Shown piece by piece: positions 57,801 to 64,000 of a DNA stretch of 64,000 nt (positions are counted from its first letter, which is position 1; every line of letters starts with the position of its first letter). Under the pieces are notes generated by a model. The model did not search any database and was not told where the DNA came from. It worked only from the letters and a program-made list of their open reading frames with translations. Source of the DNA: Lishizhenia sp965656535. GTDB taxonomy: Bacteria > Bacteroidota > Bacteroidia > Flavobacteriales_D > Crocinitomicaceae. The position numbers were made by a program, and so were the translations under genes. Where the stretch lies: positions 682,001-746,000 of the forward strand of contig CBFHKX010000001.1 of NCBI GenBank assembly GCA_965656535.1. Direction: 5' to 3'.

Positions 57801-58221
57801 ATCAGTAGAAAATGTGCAAGGAGATGAGTGCGATCATTTAATTATCTCATTAGGCTTTGCCTATACGATAGACGGAAAGTTTGATATGCGCTTTGGGCCA
57901 ATAAACCAGGAAGACGGAGGTAAACGTTTAAATGTTTTACTCTCAAGGGCTAAAAAGCAACTTACTTTTGTATGTTCAGTTAATGCTTCAGATTTTAAAA
58001 TTTCGGATAATAACGGAGTAGATTTGTTACGAAAATTTATGCTTTTTGCAGAGCAGCCTAAAACAAATAATCCTTTTTTTCCAAATTCTTTACAAGTGAA
58101 TAGAGCGGAGCAAGAATTAAAAATATCCGCTCCTTTTTCATATTTCGAAAGCAGTAATGCTTTGCTCACTTATTATGCTGTAATGCAAAAAAGAGGTTGG
58201 GAACTTACATTCGAAATTTAA
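54895..58221 (+). CDS. large superfamily 1 (UPF1/Dna2-like) helicase
   Basis: 1108 residues from a TTG start. The N-terminus (1-200) contains FWANELLTPAGNDLLVNVLVSKRFYYLKN and has no recognised enzyme fold. Walker A is GPPGTGKS (residues 225-232). Residues about 260-790 are a long, charged, helical insertion. Walker B is DEAS (804-807), motif III GDTQQMSPS, then HHYRSTHPALIAFSN, and a C-terminal RecA domain with VQGDECDHLIIS and LNVLLSRAKKQL. There is no PD-(D/E)xK nuclease or restriction-endonuclease tail, unlike many DUF4011-type relatives. Substrate (DNA or RNA) and role are unknown. Divergent from the cystathionine operon. Confidence 0.88.
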   Translation: MNLKETIQFWANELLTPAGNDLLVNVLVSKRFYYLKNSDFETIPLDKELKKILLETNKNKRNIGIDSLCKVQDIVVWDWKGKIRHTPLQLIPLSVKQNKINQTLKIKQANSSFFNPFLVKIFEDYIDFNASFEAVKEQLLASTLITEIKHIEGLANVHHHRFSIIKELELLADKGEEDSNLSHLLGFSASAAYNLALSDRTIFSSDTDQQKVYTCLKEQNTVVEGPPGTGKSQVIANILAKSCAFNSTTLLLAEKPAALQVVYDKLKTHNLHYLCSFYSGNKSNTANILSLERTYTFLENFSSITANTLYLSEQRLNALQQKMDKLNSTAIIGGVDFQTFKSIASSVDLNKNKFDVSAPDLKTWLHAKPHLEKVFNARSHSFAFTKIRHLQQYSLEQVNRLAEQLNHFLIKTHAVSVTPGSVEKSLKRIYYTQLFYFSGIELNTALLQKNSATQKRFFKLHNAFFKQKAQLEILEKETINWKRNLSNSEISDFITALSTTDRFNLKTRRKRKALSKLSTTGISNFLEALENLKKLNLLKAKQIEVEDKLRKLNIEPIEADLMALKNIVERVNASDKNEIETLSKLTSSERKSILEKEKEVSTLHQFLKQFSLEESKTVFEQLQEIKESIPTLILYFSEIKQLDTSVLTSLSKFKSIKDIEEVVCVSAYLKFESLHPSMRSFDGTKLKEDLEEVLHLQKDEFALFANSILREANQKFINYHTLLNTPASKLSEENKALKIKLRKGKAILVKEFSKSRSHKSPLELNSSDAKIWIDLLHPIKLLSTYQLASDFPLEKESIDLAVFDEASQIPLANAFGGVYRAKRILVAGDTQQMSPSTFFKSHFDSIDLLHQAVFHFKKVKLTHHYRSTHPALIAFSNQHFYNNQLKTFQGYPIQYPIEFVKCTGIYTNHGNEREAEKVAQIIVNKLAAQKYDFGVVTFNEKQLKLIYSKLSAPQQIKLDALIEDGILFKSVENVQGDECDHLIISLGFAYTIDGKFDMRFGPINQEDGGKRLNVLLSRAKKQLTFVCSVNASDFKISDNNGVDLLRKFMLFAEQPKTNNPFFPNSLQVNRAEQELKISAPFSYFESSNALLTYYAVMQKRGWELTFEI

Positions 58222-58317
58222 TTTTTTCCAATTAAAATCTGTTAAGAACCCGTTAGTTTTTAAAAAACTAATCGTCATTTTCATTTTTCATCTTACTTTT
58301 AAGACAAAATCAAACAC

Positions 58318-59490
58318 ATGGCAAAAATATTAATCATAGACGACGAGAAGAGTATTCGTAGAGCATTAAGAGAAATTTTAGAGTTCGAAGAATTTGAAGT
58401 AGATGAAGCAGAAAATGGAAAAGAAGGAGTAGAAAAAGCTACCAAACAATATTACGATATTATATTTTGCGATATCAAAATGCCTCAAATGGATGGTATG
58501 GAAGTATTAGATGCTTTTCAGAAAGAAAAAGTTTCGTCTCCTGTAATTATGATCTCTGGTCATGGCAATATAGAAACAGCTGTTGAAGCAATAAAAAAAG
58601 GCGCGTTTGATTTTATAGAAAAGCCTTTAGATTTAAACCGTATTTTAGTTACGATTAGAAATGCGGGCGATAAAGTTTCTTTGGTAGAAGAGAAAGAAGT
58701 GTTGAAAAAAACAGTTCGACGTTTTAAAGGTTCTTCAATTATTGGTGAAACCGAAGCAATTTTGAAAATCAAAGAGATGATAGAAAAAGTTGCACCTTCT
58801 GATGCACGCGTTTTAATAACCGGTGGAAATGGAACAGGGAAGGAGCTTGTAGCTAGATCATTACACGATAATTCTACTAGGAAAGAAGGTCCGTTTATAG
58901 AAGTAAACTGTGCTGCAATTCCATCAGAATTAATAGAGAGCGAGTTATTTGGGCACGAAAAAGGTTCATTTACTTCTGCTATTAAACAAAAGAAAGGAAA
59001 GTTTGAGTTAGCAAAAGACGGTACAATATTTTTAGATGAAATTGGAGACATGTCTGCCAGCGCGCAAGCTAAAGTACTAAGAGCGCTTCAAGAAAACACA
59101 ATACAACGTGTTGGAGGAGAAAAGAACATTAAGATAAATGCGAGAGTTGTTGCTGCAACAAATAAAGATTTACGAAAAGAAATTGATGAAGGTCGTTTCA
59201 GAGAGGATTTGTACCATAGATTAGGCGTGATACTTATGCACGTTCCATCGCTCAATGAACGTGCTGAGGATATACCTTTATTGGCAGAATATTTTCTTAC
59301 CTTAGTTTGTGCAGACCACGGTATTCCAAGAAAAAAGTGGGACGATACGGCTTTGGCAGAATTAAAGAAAACGAATTGGACAGGGAATATAAGAGAACTA
59401 AGAAACATTACAGAGCGTTTGGTTATTTTGTCTGGAGATGTTATAGACGCAAAAGATGTGAAAATGTTTGCAAACCCAGCAGTAAACTAA
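58318..59490 (+). CDS. NtrC-type response regulator lacking a DNA-binding domain
   Basis: 390 residues. Receiver domain 1-120 with the Asp52 phospho-acceptor in FCDIKMPQMDGMEV and Lys in FIEKPLDLN. An AAA+ sigma-54 activator domain follows from about 140: Walker A GGNGTGKE (169-176), Walker B TIFLDEIGDM, and the sensor stretch LYHRLGVILMHVPSLNERAEDIPLLAEYF. The loop that contacts sigma-54, normally GAFTGA, reads GSFTSA (216-221). The protein ends right after the AAA lid (NIRELRNITERLVILSGDVI) with no Fis-type helix-turn-helix. It may act without DNA binding or through a partner. No adjacent histidine kinase is visible. Confidence 0.92.
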   Translation: MAKILIIDDEKSIRRALREILEFEEFEVDEAENGKEGVEKATKQYYDIIFCDIKMPQMDGMEVLDAFQKEKVSSPVIMISGHGNIETAVEAIKKGAFDFIEKPLDLNRILVTIRNAGDKVSLVEEKEVLKKTVRRFKGSSIIGETEAILKIKEMIEKVAPSDARVLITGGNGTGKELVARSLHDNSTRKEGPFIEVNCAAIPSELIESELFGHEKGSFTSAIKQKKGKFELAKDGTIFLDEIGDMSASAQAKVLRALQENTIQRVGGEKNIKINARVVAATNKDLRKEIDEGRFREDLYHRLGVILMHVPSLNERAEDIPLLAEYFLTLVCADHGIPRKKWDDTALAELKKTNWTGNIRELRNITERLVILSGDVIDAKDVKMFANPAVN

Positions 59491-59519
59491 CGCAAAAGTG
59501 CTAACAATAAAAAAGATTA

Positions 59520-59551
59520 GTCCTCACAATTTATTAAAGAGTTGTGAGGAC
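59520..59551. terminator. hairpin after the response regulator gene (weak terminator)
   Basis: GTCCTCACAA (59520-59529) pairs perfectly with TTGTGAGGAC (59542-59551), loop of 12 nt, 29 bp after the stop. The following sequence is ATTAAG rather than a U-tract, so termination strength is doubtful. Confidence 0.5.
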
Positions 59552-59622
59552 ATTAAGTAGAACAAATTCTTTCTTTGAATTAACGCTTGTTTTAAATGAA
59601 TCCTTGTTTTTAAAATAGCTAC

Positions 59623-60894
59623 TTAAAATAGCTCAACAAGCTTTTGAGTAAGTACTTTTCGTGTATATTTTTCAGGATTTGCTGAGGATTTCCATTCCTT
59701 AAAATCTTGCGAAAAGAAGCTGTCGAAATTCATGTTTTCAAAATCAAAACAGGTTCCAAACCCTTCGTTCAATATTTCTGCTGCATCTCCGTCTGGCGGA
59801 CCAATCATTAAAATTGGTCGTTTAGCTGCGATGTACTCAAACATTTTTCCTGTTAGAATTCCTTTAGCGTTTGGCGTGTTATTTACCACGAGTAGTAGAA
59901 TTTTGCTTTTTTGCTGTTCTTCAATTACTTGGTCATGCTGTAGGTAGTTAATGTGTTTTATATACGGCTTTAACTGCAGACTTTCTAGTGTATTTAAAAC
60001 AGCAATGTCAACCTTACCAATTAGCTTTATTTCTAACTGTTCTGCAAAGTTTTTTTCACTTTTTACCCGATTAGACAAGTACTTCCATAGATGTATAGGG
60101 TTTCTATCTTTATTCATAGAACCAATGTGGGCAATAGATAACTTTTCATCTAACTTGGCGGTTGGTGTAGCTGTAAAATCTTCGGCATCGTAGCCGTTTG
60201 TTATCGTTGAAATGTTTTTAGCACCTAAACTTTCTAGTTCTTTTGTGAGCGTTTTTCCTACTGTGATTACTTGATCTGCTTTTGCGAGTACTTTTTTCTC
60301 TAAACGTTTATGTTTGTTATCTGCCCAAGTACTTAACTTTAAATCTTTATAGTAATCTATGTTTGTCCATGGATCTCTAAAGTCGGCTATCCACTTTGGT
60401 GCATGCGTTTTTAATTTATTTTTTAAGCCAAGCGCAATCATGTGCATAGAGTGGGGCGGACCACTACTAATTACCGTATCAACTGGATTGTTTTTAAGGT
60501 AATTAGTCAAATATTTTACAGAAGGTTTAATCCAGAATTTTCTGGCATCAGGAATAAATAAGTTTCCTCTTACCCAAACAGATAATCCTTGTGATTTCTT
60601 GGGTTTTTTAGATTCTTGTATAAAACCAGCGTTTACTTTTTCGGTTTTTTTTTGACCAACAAACTTTTTATATAGGTCATACGGTTCCCAAATCGGAGTT
60701 TTCAATATTTCCACATTGCTTGGTATATCTTTAAACAAAGATTTATCTTCTGATGGAAACTCTCCTTCTTCGGGAGTATAAACTACAACTTCATACCCAA
60801 ATTCACTTAAGTATTTTACAAATTTTAACCAGCGTTGCACCCCAGCTCCTCCGCTGGGAGGCCAATAGTACGTTATGATTAAAATTCTTTTCAT
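59623..60894 (-). CDS. glycosyltransferase (GT4-like)
   Basis: 423 residues, GT-B fold. N-terminal Rossmann opening MKRILIITYYWPPSGGAGVQRWLKFVKYL. The acceptor region ends at ADFRDPW and the nucleotide-sugar half has ITNGYDAEDF, then LLVVNNTPNAKGILTGKMFEYIAAKRPILMIGP with the conserved Glu. It is family GT4-like and acts on the cytosolic face of the membrane, possibly on surface polysaccharide. It starts 23 bp after the alaS stop, so likely cotranscribed, although not functionally linked to it. Confidence 0.88.
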   Translation of the reverse strand: MKRILIITYYWPPSGGAGVQRWLKFVKYLSEFGYEVVVYTPEEGEFPSEDKSLFKDIPSNVEILKTPIWEPYDLYKKFVGQKKTEKVNAGFIQESKKPKKSQGLSVWVRGNLFIPDARKFWIKPSVKYLTNYLKNNPVDTVISSGPPHSMHMIALGLKNKLKTHAPKWIADFRDPWTNIDYYKDLKLSTWADNKHKRLEKKVLAKADQVITVGKTLTKELESLGAKNISTITNGYDAEDFTATPTAKLDEKLSIAHIGSMNKDRNPIHLWKYLSNRVKSEKNFAEQLEIKLIGKVDIAVLNTLESLQLKPYIKHINYLQHDQVIEEQQKSKILLLVVNNTPNAKGILTGKMFEYIAAKRPILMIGPPDGDAAEILNEGFGTCFDFENMNFDSFFSQDFKEWKSSANPEKYTRKVLTQKLVELF

Positions 60895-60917
60895 TTATTT
60901 TTTCAATGCGAACAACA

Positions 60918-63533
60918 TTACTTTATTTTTTCTTTTACTAAGTTAATCGCCTGTTTTAATCCATCCGGATTCTTCCCTCCAGCAGTTGCAAAGGCTGGTT
61001 GTCCACCACCACCACCTTGAATAAATTTGGAAGCTTCTCTAATTATGTTTCCGGCATTTAGTTCTTTCTCGGCAATTAAATTATCAGAAACAATAATACT
61101 TAGCGTACATTTTCCGTCGTTTTTCCCACCAATTACAGCAAATAAATTTTCCGTTTCAGCTTTTAACTGAAAGAGTATATCTTTAATACTACCGCCATCT
61201 AGTTCTACTTCAGTTCCAATAAAATTGATTCCATTAATGTTTTCAATCGCGTTTTTAATCTCGCTCTTTAGTAACATTGCTTTCTCTTTTTGAAATTGCT
61301 CTATTTGCTTTTGTAGCTGCTTATTTTTAACCACTAAATCGTCTACTGCTTTGGTTAAATCTTTAGGGTTTTTAAGAATCTCATTTAATGTTTCTACCTT
61401 ACTTGCTTTGTCTTTGTAAAAGTCTTCGGTTGCACTATTTGTAATAGCTTCAATTCTTCTAACTCCAGCAGCAACAGCGCCTTCTGATATGATTTTGAAC
61501 AAACCAATTTTACCTGTAGAGGAGACGTGAGTTCCTCCGCAAAGCTCAACAGAATTACCAAATTTAATCACTCGAACAAGGTCACCATATTTCTCTCCAA
61601 ATAAAGCCAAAGCACCCAACTCTTGTGCCGTACTCATGGGTACAGCACGATGTTCGTCTAAATTAATATTACTTCTAATTTCTGCAGAAACCAGTGCTTC
61701 AATTTTTTCTAATTCATCATCGCTTACTTTAGAAAAGTGAGAGAAATCAAAACGCAAATAATTTGGATTAACTAGAGAACCTTTTTGTTCTACATGTGTA
61801 CCTAAAACACTTCTTAAAGCATGATGCAATAAGTGTGTAGCTGAATGATTGGCTGCCGATAATTCTCGCTTTTTATGGTTTACAACCGCAGTAAATTTTG
61901 CAGATATCTTTTCTGGCAACTTTTCCACTAAATGAATAATTAAATTATTCTCCTTTTTAGTGTCAAAAACAGCAGTTTTGTTTCCGTTTTCTTCTATGTA
62001 TCCTGTATCGCCAACTTGTCCACCACCTTCAGCATAAAATGGAGTATAATTAAACACGAGTTGGTAAAATGTTTTTTTCTTTTGAGAAACCTTTCTGTAT
62101 TTCGTGATTTGTATCTCTGCTGATAAGTTATCGTATCCAATAAATTCTGTTGTTTCGTCATCCGCTAAGATTACCCAATCTTCTGAGCTCATAGCCGTAG
62201 CAGCTCTAGCGCGTTCTTTTTGTCTATTTAATGCAGTGTTAAATCCTTTTTCATCTATGCTAAGTTTATTTTCAGCTGCAATTAAAGACGTTAAATCTAT
62301 TGGAAATCCAAAGGTGTCATACAATTCAAATACTTCTTCTCCTGCGATTTCTGTTTTTCCTTCAGATTTGGTTTTTTCTATGCTTGTTTCTATGCGTTTC
62401 AAACCTTGTTCTAGGGTTCTAAAAAAAGAATTTTCCTCTTCTCTAATTACTTTCTCTACAAGCTCTTTTTGTGATTTTAATTGCGGAAATGCATCTCCCA
62501 TTTGAGCAACTAATACCTTAGATAACTCTGCCATAAAAGATTCTTTCAAATTCAACACAGAATATCCATATCGTACGGCTCTTCGAAGAATTCTTCTAAT
62601 TACATAGCCCGCACCTGTATTTGAAGGTAGTTGTCCGTCACATATAGAAAAAGCAATTGCACGCACATGATCTGCAATTACGCGAAGTGCAATATCAACC
62701 TCTTCTTGCTTACCGTAGGTAAAACCAGAAATTTTTTCTAACGGTTGAATTAATGCTTGAAAAAGATCTGTATCATAGTTTGATTGTTTTCCTTGAAGAA
62801 CCATGGCTAGTCTTTCTAAACCCATTCCAGTATCTACATGTGTAGCCGGTAATTTTTCTAGTTTACCGTTTGCCATTCGTTGATATTGCATGAAAACTAA
62901 GTTCCAAATTTCTATCACTTGGGGATGGTCTTTGTTTACTAACTCTCTACCGTCTCCTTTCGCTCTTTCGGCAGCATCTCTAATATCAACATGAATTTCA
63001 GAGCATGGTCCGCACGGCCCAACATCTCCCATTTCCCAAAAGTTGTCTTTTTTATCGGCAAGAATTATTCTATCTTGAGCTATGTGTTTTTTCCATAATT
63101 CTATGCTCTCTGTATCTAAGTCTGTACCATCTTCTTCGTCTCCTTCAAAAACGGTTATGTACAGTTGTGATTTGTCTATTTTATATACTTCTGTTAAAAG
63201 TTCCCAAGCCCAATCAATAGCATCTTTTTTGAAGTAATCTCCAAAAGACCAATTCCCAAGCATTTCGAACATTGTATGGTGGTAAGTATCCACTCCAACT
63301 TCTTCTAAATCATTATGCTTTCCAGAAACACGAAGACACTTTTGTGTATCTGCAACCCTTGTATTAGTTGGGGAAGAATGACCGAGGAAATAATCTTTAA
63401 ACTGATTCATTCCGGCATTGGTAAACATCAAAGTAGGATCATTTTTAATCACCATAGGTGCAGATTCTACGATTTGGTGTTTTTTCGACTCAAAAAACGC
63501 TAAAAACTGACTTCTAATTTCTTGAACTGTCAT
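60918..63533 (-). CDS. alaS: alanyl-tRNA synthetase
   Basis: AlaS charges tRNA-Ala and edits mischarged Ser and Gly. 871 residues: class II catalytic core to about 440 (FFESKKHQIVESAPMV, then LMFTNAGMNQFKDYF), editing domain with the zinc motif NHSATHLLHHAL plus CGGTHVSSTG, a coiled coil at about 710-750, and the C-Ala end with GGGGGQPAFATAGG. All blocks are present. Confidence 0.98.
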   Translation of the reverse strand: MTVQEIRSQFLAFFESKKHQIVESAPMVIKNDPTLMFTNAGMNQFKDYFLGHSSPTNTRVADTQKCLRVSGKHNDLEEVGVDTYHHTMFEMLGNWSFGDYFKKDAIDWAWELLTEVYKIDKSQLYITVFEGDEEDGTDLDTESIELWKKHIAQDRIILADKKDNFWEMGDVGPCGPCSEIHVDIRDAAERAKGDGRELVNKDHPQVIEIWNLVFMQYQRMANGKLEKLPATHVDTGMGLERLAMVLQGKQSNYDTDLFQALIQPLEKISGFTYGKQEEVDIALRVIADHVRAIAFSICDGQLPSNTGAGYVIRRILRRAVRYGYSVLNLKESFMAELSKVLVAQMGDAFPQLKSQKELVEKVIREEENSFFRTLEQGLKRIETSIEKTKSEGKTEIAGEEVFELYDTFGFPIDLTSLIAAENKLSIDEKGFNTALNRQKERARAATAMSSEDWVILADDETTEFIGYDNLSAEIQITKYRKVSQKKKTFYQLVFNYTPFYAEGGGQVGDTGYIEENGNKTAVFDTKKENNLIIHLVEKLPEKISAKFTAVVNHKKRELSAANHSATHLLHHALRSVLGTHVEQKGSLVNPNYLRFDFSHFSKVSDDELEKIEALVSAEIRSNINLDEHRAVPMSTAQELGALALFGEKYGDLVRVIKFGNSVELCGGTHVSSTGKIGLFKIISEGAVAAGVRRIEAITNSATEDFYKDKASKVETLNEILKNPKDLTKAVDDLVVKNKQLQKQIEQFQKEKAMLLKSEIKNAIENINGINFIGTEVELDGGSIKDILFQLKAETENLFAVIGGKNDGKCTLSIIVSDNLIAEKELNAGNIIREASKFIQGGGGGQPAFATAGGKNPDGLKQAINLVKEKIK

Positions 63534-63565
63534 GAGTTAAGTACTTAATTATCACTTGTTATATA

Positions 63566-63587
63566 GTTGTTAAGCATTGTTAACAAC
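63566..63587. promoter_or_regulatory. hyphenated palindrome between alaS and the M23 gene
   Basis: GTTGTTAA (63566-63573) and TTAACAAC (63580-63587) are perfect inverted repeats around a 6-bp spacer. They lie just downstream of a TAACTTTG box for alaS (63592-63599) and 52 bp before the M23 start. This could be an operator or an mRNA hairpin in the alaS leader. Confidence 0.5.
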
Positions 63588-63638
63588 AACGCAAAGTTAG
63601 ATTATTTGTATAATTTTGAACTGTTTTTTAAAAGAAAG

Positions 63639-64000
63639 ATGTCAAAGACAAAATATAAGTACAATCCCAAAACGTTATCCTACGAAGAAGCCAAATCTTC
63701 TGTAGGACAAAGAATACTAAAAGGATTAATTTTTATCGCTCCGAGTATACTTATTGGTATTGGATTGGCTTTTTTATTAGAAACGAGCGTAGAGACTCCT
63801 AGAGAGAAAGAGTTAAAAGCTAAAGTAGATTTCTTTAATAAAGAGGTAGAAAAATTAAAACGCAAATCAGAAATCATTTCAAAAGTTGCAGACGACATTA
63901 AAAAGCGAGACGAAGAATTATACAGAATCGCACTTTATGCAGATGCATTTCCAGAAGAGTTGAGAAAAATGGGTATTGGAGGTTCAAATAAATATGAGTA
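63639..64000 (+). CDS. N-terminal part of an M23-type membrane peptidase (cut by window end)
   Basis: Open from ATG 63639 to the edge, about 120 residues. A transmembrane helix at about 29-49 (LIFIAPSILIGIGLAFLL) is followed by a coiled coil (KELKAKVDFFNKEVEKLKRKS) and the start of a beta-rich region. This matches the N-terminus of the membrane-anchored M23 peptidoglycan hydrolases usually encoded divergently from alaS in flavobacteria. The catalytic HxxxD/HxH site lies outside the window, so the name rests on layout and neighbour. A TAATTTTG -7 box is at 63611-63618. Confidence 0.75.
   Translation, partial: MSKTKYKYNPKTLSYEEAKSSVGQRILKGLIFIAPSILIGIGLAFLLETSVETPREKELKAKVDFFNKEVEKLKRKSEIISKVADDIKKRDEELYRIALYADAFPEELRKMGIGGSNKYE

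Noticed and set aside
54895..58221. Defence system around the SF1 helicase
   Set aside because: Neighbours are housekeeping genes (cystathionine enzyme, response regulator, glycosyltransferase, alaS) with no nuclease, methylase or toxin.
58180..58300. Terminator or promoter element before the response regulator (near-palindrome at 58253-58271)
   Set aside because: TTAGTTTTT/AAAAAACTAA is an AT-only near-palindrome with no loop or G-C stem, and expected by chance at this base composition.

Overview
The window is a low-GC chromosomal segment from a member of the Bacteroidota, most likely a marine, aerobic, non-photosynthetic flavobacterium (order Flavobacteriales). This rests on type IX secretion system (T9SS) hallmarks: a C-terminal gliding-associated (CHU_C) domain, PorP/SprF family proteins, SprB-type repeats and T9SS type A sorting tails. 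It also rests on promoters of the TTTG-N19/20-TAnnTTTG form, starts without Shine-Dalgarno sequences, the caa3-type oxidase accessory cluster and the alaS/M23 peptidase arrangement. The genus cannot be fixed from the sequence. I see no tRNA, rRNA, CRISPR array, prophage or insertion sequence.

1-9241 (minus strand) is a surface and secretion locus. In transcription order it holds a CHU_C-domain secreted protein, a PorP/SprF-like protein fused to a long coiled coil and a terminal SPOR domain, a small secreted unknown, and a giant SprB-repeat adhesin that runs off the left edge. 9343-13757 holds thiC-thiS behind a TPP riboswitch, then a plus-strand RNase D/thiD/membrane-protein run. 14259-21209 holds a small lipoprotein, a three-gene carotenoid cluster (lycopene cyclase, CrtZ, CruF-type), an SDR, a pseudouridine synthase, a tocopherol-cyclase-like protein, a flavoprotein and an AI-2E family transporter. 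21551-23808 is a decaying patch: a T9SS-cargo gene with one in-frame stop, a lipoprotein, and a truncated second copy of that lipoprotein.

23858-31284 holds ahcY with a clear promoter and terminator, then the respiratory accessory operon ctaB - two subunit III genes - subunit IV - two SCO genes - DUF420 - VOC. 31406-37513 holds deoC-cysQ with two Wzi/RemB-like outer-membrane proteins, then a TonB protein, and gcvH-vanZ. 37690-42700 holds prfB, a coiled-coil membrane protein and thiE-thiG-thiH behind a second TPP riboswitch. 42986-54714 is mostly housekeeping: mfd, an alpha/beta hydrolase, msrA, lysS, a T9SS-exported M43 metalloprotease, a KtrA-like protein and a cystathionine gamma-synthase-like enzyme. 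54895-64000 holds a large SF1 helicase, an NtrC-type regulator without a DNA-binding domain, a glycosyltransferase, alaS and the start of an M23 peptidase gene.

The parts I find most unusual are the PorP/SprF-coiled-coil-SPOR fusion beside an SprB-like adhesin, the NtrC-type regulator with an altered GAFTGA loop and no HTH, and the adjacent broken surface genes. No clearly new defence or mobile system is visible. Coordinates of starts were adjusted where signal peptides or promoters argued for an internal start.
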